Part shown: piece by piece, positions 40,169 to 50,400 of the stretch
Position numbering within the stretch: the stretch's first letter is position 1
Layout: every line of letters starts with the position of its first letter
The notes under the pieces: model-generated
What the model was told of the DNA's origin: nothing
What the model saw: only the letters and a program-made list of their open reading frames with translations
Database searches by the model: none
DNA from: Acidobacterium sp049965615
GTDB lineage: Bacteria > Acidobacteriota > Terriglobia > Terriglobales > Acidobacteriaceae
Length of the DNA stretch: 64,000 bases
Assembly (NCBI GenBank): GCA_049965615.1
Contig: JBMFWD010000012.1
Location: forward strand, 1 to 64,000
Direction of reading: 5' to 3'
Program-made: the position numbers and the translations under genes

Positions 40169-42325
40169 ATGTGTTCCGTGCTTATGCCCTCATCGGAAGC
40201 ATTCGCAAAGCGTTACGAGGCTTTGTTGCGCCTGTCCGCATCTTTTCCGTCGCGGACCCCGGAAGATTTGGCGTGGAACCTGGTCGGCGAACTCCGGACC
40301 GTACTCAATTTCGATTTCCTGGATGTCCTTGTGTACAAGGAGGGATCGAGGGAAGTACTTTGGCGGGCCTTGGGAGAAGGGCACACGTCAGAACATGACG
40401 TCCCGATGGAGGAGACTCCAGCCTGGTGGGTCTACCAGAACCAGCAGAGACTCAGCATCCCCGACTGGGACCGGGACGACCGCTTCCCCTCACTCAAGAC
40501 TGCGCTGAACGTGCGAGGGATTGAGGCGCGTTCCATCTGCGTTCTGCCACTCACTACACCCCACGTACGTCTGGGCGCGATCGCAATTGCCAGCCGGCAA
40601 CCCCTGGCATATTCCGACGAGGAGGTCCGTTTTCTCTCGATGCTGGCCGACGGCCTGGCACTGGCCATCGGTAATGTCTTCTGCTACGAGGCGTCGTGCC
40701 GGGCGCAGGCGGAGCTAGTGCAGCAAAATGCCCGGCTCAAACTTCTCCTGGACCTGACGGGCCAGATCATGTCCAACCTGGATTTGCGCGAACTGTTGCG
40801 GGCGATTTCTGCGAGCGTTCGCCATGTAATAGATTGTGGCGCCGTCGGTGTTTCTTTGCTGGATGCGGAGAGCGGCAAGATTCATCTCGCGGCGCTCGAT
40901 TTTCCGGACGGCAAGGGATTTATTCACGAAGACCAGTCGTTCACTCCTGGCGAGGGAGCTGTCTCTAGGGCCCTTGAAACGCGCAAGCCAGTCATCGTCA
41001 ACCACTTCGACCCAGCTGACTATAGCCCTGAGCTCTACCAAAAAATCGTCGGGGAAGGCATCCAGTCGCAGTGTTTCATCCCGCTGGTCAACCGAGGCCA
41101 TGCGCTCGGACTTCTCGGTCTTTGTCAGCTAACGGAAAATTCTTTCAGCGAGGAGGATGCCGAGTTTCTCGGCCAGGTGGCAGGACAAATTGCCATTGCC
41201 GTGGACAACGCACTGGCCTACCGTGAGATCACGCAACTCAAGGACAAGCTCACCCAGGAAAAGCTCTACTTGGAAAAGGAAATCCGCAGCGAACTGAACT
41301 TTGAGCAGATTATTGGGAAGAGTCCGACACTGCGGCATGTGCTGGAACTGGTCGAGACGGTCGCCCCCAACGATTCGACCGTGCTGTTGCTGGGCGAGAC
41401 TGGAACGGGCAAGGAATTGATCGCGCGCGCGATTCACGACCACAGCCGGCGCAAGGACCGCACTTTCGTCCGACTCAACTGCGCCGCGATCCCCGCCGGT
41501 CTGCTCGAAAGCGAATTGTTTGGGCACGAACGGGGTGCGTTCACCGGCGCGATCCGCCAGAAACTAGGCCGCCTGGAGCTTGCCGACCAAGGCACTCTTT
41601 TCCTGGATGAAGTCGGTGACATCCCGCTGGAAATCCAGTCCAAGCTGCTGCGTGTGCTGCAGGAGCGCGAATTCGAACGCCTGGGCAGTACCCACACTCG
41701 AAAAGTAAATGTGCGGCTGGTGGCCGCGACCAATCGGAATCTCGAAGTCATGATCGCATCTCGCCAGTTTCGCAGCGATCTGTACTACCGCTTGAATGTC
41801 TTTCCCATTCACATTCCTCCGCTTCGCCAGCGCAGAGAAGATATTCCCTTGCTGGTTCGTTACTTCGTGCAGAAATTCGCACGACAAATGCAAAAGCCCA
41901 TTGAAAACGTTCCAGCCGCAGCGCTGAAAAAACTGAGTGCATGGGACTGGCCGGGAAACGTCCGCGAACTGGAGAACTTCGTTGAACGTGCGGTGATCCT
42001 CACTCGAGGCAAGACCCTGGAAATACCTCTTGCCGAAGGGAACGCAATCACGATCAACCCATCCGTCGATTCCCACGTCTCCGTTGAGGACGAAGAGATC
42101 GTCCGCATTGTGCGAGCGACCCTTGGCGAATTGCACAAAGAGACTGTAAACAGCGCCGCCCACGCGCAGGATGAGAAGCAGCGGCAGGTGATCACGCGCA
42201 TCCTGCAGGAGACCAAGGGTCGTGTCGGTGGCGTAGATGGTGCCGCCGCCCACTTAGGCGTCCATCGTACGACACTACTATCTCGTATGAAAAAACTCGG
42301 TATCGATCCGAAGCAGTTTTGCTGA
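40169..42325 (+). CDS. sigma-54-dependent activator with two GAF domains (FhlA-like)
   Basis: The protein has 718 residues. Two GAF sensory domains cover about 10-175 (LNFDFLDVLVYKEGS, VRGIEARSICVLPLTTP) and 190-355 (ISASVRHVIDCGAVGVSLLD, CFIPLVNRGHALGLLGLCQL). The AAA+ core has Walker A GETGTGKELIARAIH at ~408, the sigma-54 contact loop GAFTGA at ~456, and Walker B TLFLDEVGDIP. A Fis-type helix-turn-helix ends it (GAAAHLGVHRTTLLSRMKKL). It activates transcription by RNA polymerase with sigma-54. The inverted repeat and -24/-12 promoter just downstream make the 42568-51949 operon its obvious target. The GAF ligand is unknown. Confidence 0.92.
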   Translation: MCSVLMPSSEAFAKRYEALLRLSASFPSRTPEDLAWNLVGELRTVLNFDFLDVLVYKEGSREVLWRALGEGHTSEHDVPMEETPAWWVYQNQQRLSIPDWDRDDRFPSLKTALNVRGIEARSICVLPLTTPHVRLGAIAIASRQPLAYSDEEVRFLSMLADGLALAIGNVFCYEASCRAQAELVQQNARLKLLLDLTGQIMSNLDLRELLRAISASVRHVIDCGAVGVSLLDAESGKIHLAALDFPDGKGFIHEDQSFTPGEGAVSRALETRKPVIVNHFDPADYSPELYQKIVGEGIQSQCFIPLVNRGHALGLLGLCQLTENSFSEEDAEFLGQVAGQIAIAVDNALAYREITQLKDKLTQEKLYLEKEIRSELNFEQIIGKSPTLRHVLELVETVAPNDSTVLLLGETGTGKELIARAIHDHSRRKDRTFVRLNCAAIPAGLLESELFGHERGAFTGAIRQKLGRLELADQGTLFLDEVGDIPLEIQSKLLRVLQEREFERLGSTHTRKVNVRLVAATNRNLEVMIASRQFRSDLYYRLNVFPIHIPPLRQRREDIPLLVRYFVQKFARQMQKPIENVPAAALKKLSAWDWPGNVRELENFVERAVILTRGKTLEIPLAEGNAITINPSVDSHVSVEDEEIVRIVRATLGELHKETVNSAAHAQDEKQRQVITRILQETKGRVGGVDGAAAHLGVHRTTLLSRMKKLGIDPKQFC

Positions 42326-42431
42326 CTTCGCAACGCCGACTTTGTTTCGATCACGACTGGCCTGCGATACCCCTTCACGCATATTTCGAGCTCGCAGTTT
42401 TTCCGGAACCACCGTGATCAAATTTTCTTTA

Positions 42432-42458
42432 ACTGTCGAGATTGCCTTTCGACAGTTT
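42432..42458. promoter_or_regulatory. candidate upstream activating sequence
   Basis: AACTGTCGA at 42432-42440 and its exact reverse complement TCGACAGTT at 42450-42458 are nine bases apart. The dyad lies about 80 bases upstream of the sigma-54 promoter at 42525, the normal place for an enhancer bound by the Fis-type domain of the activator encoded upstream. Confidence 0.6.
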
Positions 42459-42524
42459 CGACATTGCGTCACTTCCGTTGCCCTCCGCTCATTCATTTGC
42501 AATCACTTACGGTGGTCTGGTCTT

Positions 42525-42540
42525 TGGCATACGCATTGCT
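42525..42540 (+). promoter_or_regulatory. sigma-54 (-24/-12) promoter
   Basis: TGGCATACGCATTGCT matches the consensus TGGCACG-N4-TTGCW at the invariant GG and GC, with the required ten-base spacing. It is 28 bases before the first gene of the operon, and the nearest upstream gene is a sigma-54 activator. Confidence 0.75.
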
Positions 42541-42567
42541 TCTCTCTAGTGGAGAGGAGAAAACAGG

Positions 42568-42909
42568 ATGCTGAAGATTTCCGTCGTCGACAGCCCCGCC
42601 ACGCGTCGGCTGGTTCTCGAAGGCACGCTTATCGCACCCTGGGTGGACGAACTGAGGACAGCCTGGGCGGAGGTCAACGCGGATACACAGGGCCGCAAGC
42701 TGATTATCAACCTTAGGAACGTGACCGAGATTAGCCATGAGGGCGAGGACGCCATTTCGGATTTAATGCGCCAGGGAGCTACGTTCTGTTGCCATGGCGT
42801 GCTGACGAAACACATACTGCAGCAACTGGCGCGCAAGAACAAGAAGAACGCAAGCGCACCCGCTCCAGCCGTGCAAGCGAGTATAAGCGAGCAGAAGGAA
42901 CTGCTGTGA
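42568..42909 (+). CDS. STAS-like (anti-sigma-antagonist-type) protein
   Basis: The 113-residue soluble protein starts after a strong GGAGAGGAG. The first 90 residues have the alternating strand-helix pattern of STAS domains: MLKISVVDSPATRRLVLEGT, the strand KLIINLRNVTEISHEGEDAI, then a helix and CCHGVLTKHILQQLARK. The serine normally phosphorylated in SpoIIAA-type proteins may be at the ISHEGEDA turn. A lysine-rich, Ala/Pro-rich tail follows. First gene of the sigma-54 operon; it might scaffold or regulate the complex. Confidence 0.6.
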   Translation: MLKISVVDSPATRRLVLEGTLIAPWVDELRTAWAEVNADTQGRKLIINLRNVTEISHEGEDAISDLMRQGATFCCHGVLTKHILQQLARKNKKNASAPAPAVQASISEQKELL

Positions 42910-43157
42910 ATTCGCTGAACACACAGCGGAACGGAACAGAGGAGCCCACCGACTACGCGACCAGCGCTGAAGTGAAAGAAAACCCTGACGTCCCTCCGGT
43001 GGGATACCTGGTGTATGCATTTCTGGATTTCATGGTGATTGCTTTGGCAGGAGTGCTGGCAGCCTTCATTCTGCTGTATCGTTTCCGGTCACGCGTTCAT
43101 GCCTGGGAAATAAAAGGAACTCGCCTTCTTAGAAACTGCATGCGGAGGACCGATTGA
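42906..43157 (+). CDS. small single-helix membrane protein
   Basis: This 83-residue protein starts at a GTG overlapping the previous stop (GTGA). A polar N-terminus is followed by PPVGYLVYAFLDFMVIALAG and VLAAFILLYRF, one or two close membrane helices, then a basic tail. No family recognised. Its stop abuts the next start, so it belongs to the operon and may tether the soluble enzymes to the membrane. Confidence 0.6.
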   Translation: MNSLNTQRNGTEEPTDYATSAEVKENPDVPPVGYLVYAFLDFMVIALAGVLAAFILLYRFRSRVHAWEIKGTRLLRNCMRRTD

Positions 43158-45011
43158 ATGAATATATTGAAGAGGCGTGAAGAATTCGGGCCCCGGCTTC
43201 CCGGTCTTGTCGAGCAGGAGTCTAAGACAGTATTTGGGACAGAGTATATCGACGCTCCCCTATGCTCCACGGACGAGCGAGCCGGCAGAACAAAACAGCC
43301 CTATCGTTCTCTGCGACCTCCCGAGCCACCTTTCACCGCCAGCGAACGCGACACGGTAACGATCCTGTTCGGCGGCCTGACCTGGAAGCACGAGCGGCTC
43401 ATCGAAGGGTTGCTTCGAGGAGCAGGGTATCATTGCGAGCGCCTGCCGGAGACTGATCGCGCCGCACACGAACTGGGCAAGGAATTTTGTGCGAGTGGCC
43501 TGTGCAATCCCGTCTACTTCACGGTCGGCAATCTGGTCCGATTCCTGCAACTGAAGGAGAGTTCCGGGCTTTCACGCGCAGACATTGTCAAAAAATACGT
43601 CTACTTTACTGCGGCCTGCGGCGGACCCTGTCGCTTTGGCATGTATGAGTCGGAGTTCCGCGTTGCGCTCAACGCCGCTGGATTTGATGGTTTCCGCATT
43701 CTTTCTTTTTCTCAGGACCATGGCATCTACGCCTCCACTGGCCACAGTGGGTTGCAGTTCTCGGCCGATTTTGGCTGGAATACGTTGCATACCTTCATTC
43801 TGGGCGACCTCCTGAATGGCGCGCAGCATCGCTTGACTCCGTTCGAAGTACAAGCGGGAGCGACTGACAGAGCTATCGCTAAGGTGGCAGACGCTATTGC
43901 GGAACACTTCCATAGCAATCTCGGCTTTGAATTGCAAGACTTCGTCCCGGCGTTCCTGCTCCCCAATAGAAAGTCTCGCTGGTATCGCTTTCCCAATTCG
44001 CTGGGAAAGCTGGGGTCGCATTTGTATGGCGGTGCGCTGACAACCATTCTTCCCACCGCTGCAAACGAGCTAAAGAATGTCGAGGTGGATTGGTTGCGGG
44101 TGAAGCCAGTGGTCAAGGTGATTGGGGAGTTCTGGGCACAAATGACGGAAAGCGATGGCAATTTCCGCATGCTGGAGTTTTTGGAAAAGGAAGGTGCGGA
44201 AGTCTCGATCGAGCCGATCAGCACATGGGTACTCTATATGCTTCACCAGCGGAAGGCTCGGGTAGCGTATCGCCAGAAATTGGATGCTTATGCCATACCG
44301 TGGACAAGTCCCAGAAAGGCCATTGCCTCCCGTGCAGCCGCTCTTGGCAAACGGTTGGGCTTCACCCTCGCAGCGAAGATTTATCTTCACCATTTCCGTC
44401 GTTTGGCAAGATTACTCGGAGTTCCAGACCAGGTTCTTGCGCCGCAACAGGTACTCTCGGAATTGGCCGCGCCATATTACAACGTCTTCTTGCGTGGAGG
44501 GGAGGGCCACCTGGAAGTCGCCAAGACCCTTTATTACACGCGTCACAAGACCTGCCATCTCGTGCTGGCGCTCAAGCCCTTTGGCTGTCTTCCATCGGTA
44601 CAGTCGGATGCAGTGCAGGCGTCTCTTGTCGAGCGATTTCCTGAGGTCAACTTTTTGCCGATCGAAACCTCGGCGGATGGAGAGATCCATGCCTACAGCC
44701 GGGTCCAGATGGCGCTGTCCGACGCCAGGGCAAAAGCCTCGCTGGAATTCGAGCAGGCCCTCCAGTCCGCACATCATTCGCTGGAAGACATCCGCTGCTT
44801 TGTCGCAGAGCATGCAGAACTGCGTCATGCGCTCTATTCAATTCCACGCCATCCCGGCATTGTGTCCACCGCAGCCAACTTTCTCTTGCATGCGGACCAA
44901 TTGATGTCCGCTCGTTCCTGGAGAAGTGTCGGGGCGTATCCAACGAAGGTCCCAGGAGTCAGCACATCCACCGTCAGTCAAATTCGTTCTACACAGGAGA
45001 TCGAGTCATGA
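43158..45011 (+). CDS. 2-hydroxyacyl-CoA dehydratase-type (HgdB/COG3581-like) protein
   Basis: The protein has 617 residues. The N-terminal half has TVTILFGGLTWKHERLIEGL, the cysteine run GKEFCASGLCNPVYFTVGNL and YVYFTAACGGPCRFGMYESE. These match the C-terminal module of the giant CoA-dehydratase activase-related proteins, where such cysteines hold an iron-sulfur cluster. Later parts (YYNVFLRGGEGHLEVAKTLY, CHLVLALKPFGCLPSVQSDA, VNFLPIETSADGEIHAYSRV) also fit HgdB-like proteins. The matching activase half is encoded separately at 47457. The natural substrate is unknown. Confidence 0.75.
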   Translation: MNILKRREEFGPRLPGLVEQESKTVFGTEYIDAPLCSTDERAGRTKQPYRSLRPPEPPFTASERDTVTILFGGLTWKHERLIEGLLRGAGYHCERLPETDRAAHELGKEFCASGLCNPVYFTVGNLVRFLQLKESSGLSRADIVKKYVYFTAACGGPCRFGMYESEFRVALNAAGFDGFRILSFSQDHGIYASTGHSGLQFSADFGWNTLHTFILGDLLNGAQHRLTPFEVQAGATDRAIAKVADAIAEHFHSNLGFELQDFVPAFLLPNRKSRWYRFPNSLGKLGSHLYGGALTTILPTAANELKNVEVDWLRVKPVVKVIGEFWAQMTESDGNFRMLEFLEKEGAEVSIEPISTWVLYMLHQRKARVAYRQKLDAYAIPWTSPRKAIASRAAALGKRLGFTLAAKIYLHHFRRLARLLGVPDQVLAPQQVLSELAAPYYNVFLRGGEGHLEVAKTLYYTRHKTCHLVLALKPFGCLPSVQSDAVQASLVERFPEVNFLPIETSADGEIHAYSRVQMALSDARAKASLEFEQALQSAHHSLEDIRCFVAEHAELRHALYSIPRHPGIVSTAANFLLHADQLMSARSWRSVGAYPTKVPGVSTSTVSQIRSTQEIES

Positions 45012-46297
45012 GTGATTTACCGAGATCGTCCGCCGCTGTCGTCTCTTCTTACCGTCTGAACAGCACATTGAACGAAGAGCTGAAGCAGGGAAATCGTTCT
45101 CAAGTTCCTCCTCCGCCAGGCGGTGTTGCGCAACTGTTGCCCGAGCCGATTTTTCCGCAACATGCAAAGCTGTTCGCCGCTCCGGACGAGGACTATCTTC
45201 CGAGGAACGGGAAGCGGCATTGGACTGCACCGCAAATTTATCATGCGATGCAGGGTTGGATGTTTCCCTACTTTCGCTCGCGTCTGCAGGCGGGAGAGTT
45301 TCATCCCATCATTGCCTATCTTTTCAATGAGTGGAAGTGCAACCTGGACTGCAATTACTGCTGGGCGTACGACAACCGCGTCAACGGCATGACGGAGGAC
45401 ATCGCCAGACGTTCCATCGACTGGCTGCATTCAACAACCTGTCGGGTGCTTGCTCTGATGGGCGGAGAAGTTTTGTTGCGTCCCAACTTCGCGCATAAGG
45501 TGATCTATTACGCCGCGAAGAAGGGCTTCTGGATCTACCTGCCGACGAATGGCCGGCTGATGAGACCGGATGTGATCGACCGCGTGGCGGACGCCGGGGT
45601 TGCGACGGTCAATCTGGCGGTAGACGCCTGGGACCTCAAGCCGGGACTACCCAAAGCGATGGTCCCCATCCGACAATATTTCGATTATCTCGTACGCAAA
45701 CAGTACAAGTACGGCTACTCCGTCTTCCTGAATATCAATATTTGCCGCAACAACCTCGACGATGTGCGCATGTTGACAGAACTTGCGCACGACAACGGCA
45801 TCGCCACCGATTACCACATTTGCGAAACTCCGCTGATGGAACACGACGATTTCAAGTATTTGGTGGACAATCCAGTCTTTATTCAGCCGGAAGATCATGC
45901 GCCCATCGGCGAATTGATCGACTGGCTGATCGACAAACAGAATGCAGGTTGGCGCATGGCGAACTCCGTCCAGCGGTTGGGCGAGATGAAGAAGTTCATG
46001 AACAAGGAACTGGACGCATGGGGCTGCCGCGCCGGACTTAACAGCATCATCATTCGCACCGATGGAACGCTGGCCCCCTGCTTCCCGATGTATTCGGCCA
46101 ATCACGATTGGGGGACGATCGAAGCGCCGAAGCTGGAACTTGGCCAGTTGCGGGGGATGAAGGCAGACTGCGAATCGAACTGTTTTTCGACCCTCAACCA
46201 CATCCTTGCCTTCTGCTATAACGACATGCGCGTCATTCGCTGGCTGTTCAAGGAAGCACTACATGGCTTCCAGGGCGTGCACGGCAATATGGAGTAG
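45008..46297 (+). CDS. radical SAM enzyme
   Basis: The protein has 429 residues. The cluster motif CNLDCNYCWAYDN (C-x3-C-x2-C) is near residue 112, and a glycine-rich SAM site ALMGGEVLLRPNF follows. YLPTNGRLM and ATVNLAVDAWDL continue the barrel. Near the end, GTLAPCFPMYS, CESNCFSTLNHILAFC provide further cysteines, suggesting a SPASM-like or second-cluster region. It starts within the stop of the HgdB-like gene. It probably modifies a lipid, peptide or cofactor in a radical step; the target is unknown. Confidence 0.87.
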   Translation: MSDLPRSSAAVVSSYRLNSTLNEELKQGNRSQVPPPPGGVAQLLPEPIFPQHAKLFAAPDEDYLPRNGKRHWTAPQIYHAMQGWMFPYFRSRLQAGEFHPIIAYLFNEWKCNLDCNYCWAYDNRVNGMTEDIARRSIDWLHSTTCRVLALMGGEVLLRPNFAHKVIYYAAKKGFWIYLPTNGRLMRPDVIDRVADAGVATVNLAVDAWDLKPGLPKAMVPIRQYFDYLVRKQYKYGYSVFLNINICRNNLDDVRMLTELAHDNGIATDYHICETPLMEHDDFKYLVDNPVFIQPEDHAPIGELIDWLIDKQNAGWRMANSVQRLGEMKKFMNKELDAWGCRAGLNSIIIRTDGTLAPCFPMYSANHDWGTIEAPKLELGQLRGMKADCESNCFSTLNHILAFCYNDMRVIRWLFKEALHGFQGVHGNME

Positions 46298-46438
46298 GCA
46301 TTCGATCGACAGAGTCCCAACGCAGGAGGGTTCCTTTAGAAAATGTTCTCCCGCGGGGTATGTCGAATTTTCTCCAAACATCATCAAGAACGGGTTGCCG
46401 GGTGCGCCGCGTCGAAAAATTCGAAGAGGAGGAAAAAC

Positions 46439-47341
46439 ATGGTCAGAGAGCAAACCGCGAGACGCAGCGCCTCCAACATCTGTTTTCTGGTAGCCATTTG
46501 GGTTGCGCTGGCAATGTTCGCAACGGGTGCGAGGGCGCTGATCCATCGAACGGGGGAACCTGATCCCGATGGCACGCTCGACCCATTATCGCCCGGCATT
46601 GCCGGAGATCGCGTGTTCGCCGAATTGGTCGCCCAGAATGAGGCCAGGAACGGAGCGCTGGCCGAGTACACGGTCCTGAGAACCTATCAAGTGATCGATT
46701 TGAAAGGAAAGGTGCATGCCGAGGTAAGAGGACAGATGGAATATCATGCGCCCGACAAGAAGACGTTCGTCGTTAGGTCCGAGACCGGATCCTATCTAGT
46801 CCGTCATCTGGCACTGAATCCGCTTATTGCCAGCGAGATCGCAGTAGCAACTGGCAAGGCGCATCGCGATAGCTCCTTTACCCCGGCCAACTACACCCTC
46901 GACCTACTTGGGGAGCAACAGATTGGATCGTACCGCTGCTTCGTCGCGCGTGCGATCCCTAGGCGGAGAGATAAGTATCTATTTGAGGGCAAAGTATGGA
47001 TTGACACTCAGGACTATGCCATTGTTCGGATCGAAGGACATCCCGCGAAGAAGCTTTCCTTTTGGATAAAACGGGCTAACATTGTGCGGCAATATCAGAA
47101 GATTGGCGGATTCTGGCTCCCACAAAGAGACGACACACTCGTCCAGGTGAGGCTCTATGGAAAACACGTTCTGATGATCGATTACCAGGATTACTCGGTC
47201 AAACCAGCGCTCTATAGGAGCGATTCCATCCAGAACTCCGGCATGTTCCGGTCTCCAAATGGGGCGCAGCTTTCAGGTGATAGCGTCGGAACTGCTGTGG
47301 TCATGGCCCAATCCAGTTCGACGGTGCACAGCAATTTTTAA
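46439..47341 (+). CDS. exported LolA-like / outer-membrane lipoprotein-sorting-type protein
   Basis: The protein has 300 residues from the ATG at 46439, with GGAGGAAA upstream. A signal peptide (NICFLVAIWVALAMFATGAR, cut near ALA) is followed by a beta-rich domain resembling the LolA/LolB or outer-membrane lipoprotein-sorting fold: EYTVLRTYQVIDLKGKVHAE, GQMEYHAPDKKTFVVR, KYLFEGKVWIDTQDYAIVRI, FWIKRANIVRQYQKIGGFWL. Such proteins bind lipid acyl chains in the periplasm. This hints that the operon makes or moves a lipid. Confidence 0.68.
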   Translation: MVREQTARRSASNICFLVAIWVALAMFATGARALIHRTGEPDPDGTLDPLSPGIAGDRVFAELVAQNEARNGALAEYTVLRTYQVIDLKGKVHAEVRGQMEYHAPDKKTFVVRSETGSYLVRHLALNPLIASEIAVATGKAHRDSSFTPANYTLDLLGEQQIGSYRCFVARAIPRRRDKYLFEGKVWIDTQDYAIVRIEGHPAKKLSFWIKRANIVRQYQKIGGFWLPQRDDTLVQVRLYGKHVLMIDYQDYSVKPALYRSDSIQNSGMFRSPNGAQLSGDSVGTAVVMAQSSSTVHSNF

Positions 47342-47456
47342 GAACTGGGCAGAACGCGCACAGGCTATGCTTCCGAATCTTGCCGATGATTTCATGGGAA
47401 CAGTGGGGGAAGTCCTGCATAGCTTCCAGAGCGCACCGGGCACCATGGGGTGAGAA

Positions 47457-50400
47457 ATGACGAACCAGATCTCAATGAAGAAGGGTCGCTCCAGGAAAAG
47501 CCCTTCTCTTCAGGCCCTGTCGAGCGTAGCCGGTAAGGAGTTTCTGCTGGGCATGGACGTGGGTTCGACAACCGTTAAGACGGTGGTGCGCTCCGCTGTC
47601 ACGGGAGAAATTCTTCTCCGCGATTACCGCCGCCACGAAAGCAGACAGGCAGAAACGGTCCTGCACGCCTTGCAGCAGGCAAAGAGCGAACTCGGCATTG
47701 CGGACAGCAACCTGCGCCTCTTCATGAGCGGAAGCGGAGGGCAGCGCACAGCGGAATTGCTAGGCGCCCGCTTCGTTCAGGAAGTCGCGGCTGTCAGCCT
47801 GGCGGTCGAAACGTCGTACCCGGAAGTGCGTTCTGTGATCGAGCTCGGCGGCCAGGATGCCAAGATGATTATTTTTCAGGAAAGCGATCTTCAGGGCCGG
47901 CGGAAGAAGATTGCGTCGATGAACGACAAGTGCGCCGGAGGGACTGGCGTGGTCATCGAAAAGATTGCCGCCAGACTTCACATCCCCTCCGGCGACCTTC
48001 TGACGGCGAAGTACGACGATACGCAGGTGTATCCGGTCGCGGGCAAGTGCGGCGTCTTCGCGGAAACCGACATTACCGGACTGCAGAAGCAGGGCGTGCC
48101 TGCAACTCAACTGATGGCCTCCTTGTTCGACGCCATCGTTTTGCAAAACCTCAGCGTCCTCACACGGGGCCACACACTGCTGCCCACGGTATTTCTACTC
48201 GGCGGCCCGAACGCCTATTTCCCAGGTCTGCTGACGGCTTGGCGCAAAGGTCTGCTCGACCTGTGGAAACGAAAGAATGTCTCTCTACCAGCCAATGCCA
48301 GCGTGGAGTCCCTGGTCATGGTGCCTCCAATGGCAGAATATTTTGCCGCCATCGGCGCGATCGAGTTTGGTGCGATGGAACCGGAAGGAATGGTGCAGTA
48401 TCAGGGAACGCAGGCGCTGCAGATCTCCATCCTGAAAAACGAAGCCTCCCTCGATGCAATGTCGGGCGCGGGCGGTCTGTGCGCCAATGCCGCCGAACTG
48501 GAGAGCCTTCGCAGAACGTACGCCCTGCCTTCTCGTCCTTGTCCAGCGGTCTCGGCCAATGGAGATGCAGTGTATGTTGGCCTCGATGGCGGCTCGACCT
48601 CCACCAAAGCTGTCGCGCTTTCTCCCGAGGGAGAGGTGCTGACCACTTCCTATCGCCTTTCCCAGTCCGACCCGATTGCCGATGCGGTTGCCGTTCTTCG
48701 CGACTTACGCGGAAAGCTGGAACAATCCGGGCGGCAGGTGAAAGTTCTTGGACTCGGGACCACCGGCTATTCCAAAGACCTGTTGGCCAAGGTCTTATCG
48801 GCGGATCTCGCCTTGGTGGAAACAGTGGCCCATGCGAAATCTTCCCTGCGTCTGTATCCGGATGTGGACGCCATCATCGACGTGGGTGGCCAGGACATCA
48901 AGATCATCCTGCTACAGGATAGGGCGGTAAAAGACTTCAAGCTGAATACGCAATGCTCTGCGGGCAATGGATATTTTTTGCAGGCCGCCGCGGAAGGACT
49001 TGGGATCCAAATCGAAGACTTTGCCGAGATCGCTTTTTCAGCCCGGCGAATGCCGCAGTTCAGCTATGGGTGTGCAGTCTTTCTCCAGTCGGACATCGTC
49101 AACTTTCAACGCCAGGGCTGGAGGCCGGAAGAGATCCTTGCCGGTCTGGCCACGGTCCTGCCCAAGAATGTGTTCCAGTATGTAGCCGGGGTATCGAACG
49201 TCGCGACCTTAGGCAGACGTTTTGTCCTGCAAGGCGGCACGCAGAGGAATCTTGCGGTCGTGAAGGCGGAACTGGATTTTATCCGGAAGCATTATCACGG
49301 AAGCGGACAGCCCGAGGTCGTGGTCCATCCACATTGTTGTGAAGCGGGAGCCATCGGTGCCGCTCTTGAGGCTATGGAGTTTCATCAGGCAGGTCACGCC
49401 ACTACCTTTCCTGGATTTGGTCTCCTCGGTACATTGCGGTACTCCATCCTTCGCGACGAAACGACACGCTGCCGCTTCTGCGCCAATCGTTGCTTGCGGA
49501 CCTTCGTTGAACTGAGTGGCGAGGGCCCCGACAGGACGGGGCAAAGACGCGCGATCATCGCGACCTGCGAGCGGGGCGAGGCGGAGAGCACCGATACGGT
49601 GAGGGACATCAACGCCTCATGGAAGTCGCTGCGTCAAAGCTGTCCCAATTACGTTCAGCTGGCTGCCGAGCAAGCATGGTTGCCGCAGTATCCCGCGTCC
49701 GCCATCGCAAGGTCGCATCGGACGTCGGGCCTGGTCTTTCCAAACCGAGCGGAAGCAAAACAGCGGCTTCGCTCTGCCGTACACATCGGTATTCCGAAGG
49801 CGCTGAACCTGTTCACGTATGCTCCATTGTTCTCAGCCTATTTCGAGAGCCTTGGGGTCCCTGCGCGAAATCTGCATTATTCCCATTTCTCCAGTCCGGA
49901 GCGTTACCAGCAGGCTGCAGGTTTCTCCGCGATCGATCCTTGCTTTCCATCGAAAGTTGCCATCGCCCATATATACGAGTTATTGCAGGTTTGCAAAACT
50001 AGACCGCTCGATGCGATTTTTTTTCCGATGTTCGATGTGCTGACGACACCGCTCGACGGCTGCAGCGGCTCGAACGCCTGCCCCTCGGGCTCCGCCACGC
50101 CGGAAGCGGTCAAGGCGGCTTTCTCCCGTACGGTCAACTGGTTCCAAGAAGTCGGGACCCGATATCTCAACCCAGTACTGGACATGGCGGACCACGAGCT
50201 CTTCAAGTACCAGATGTTTTCCTGTTGGAAAGATGTCCTGGCCCTCGATTGGCGGGAAAATTCGCATGCGGTAGACATTGCTTTTACCGCTTGGAATGCC
50301 TTTGAAACTCGGCTGCGCCATCAGACCAGGCTAACGCTGGACGAGTTGGAACGGAGCGGACAAATTGGTCTGGTAATGCTTGGCCGTCCCTATCACCATG

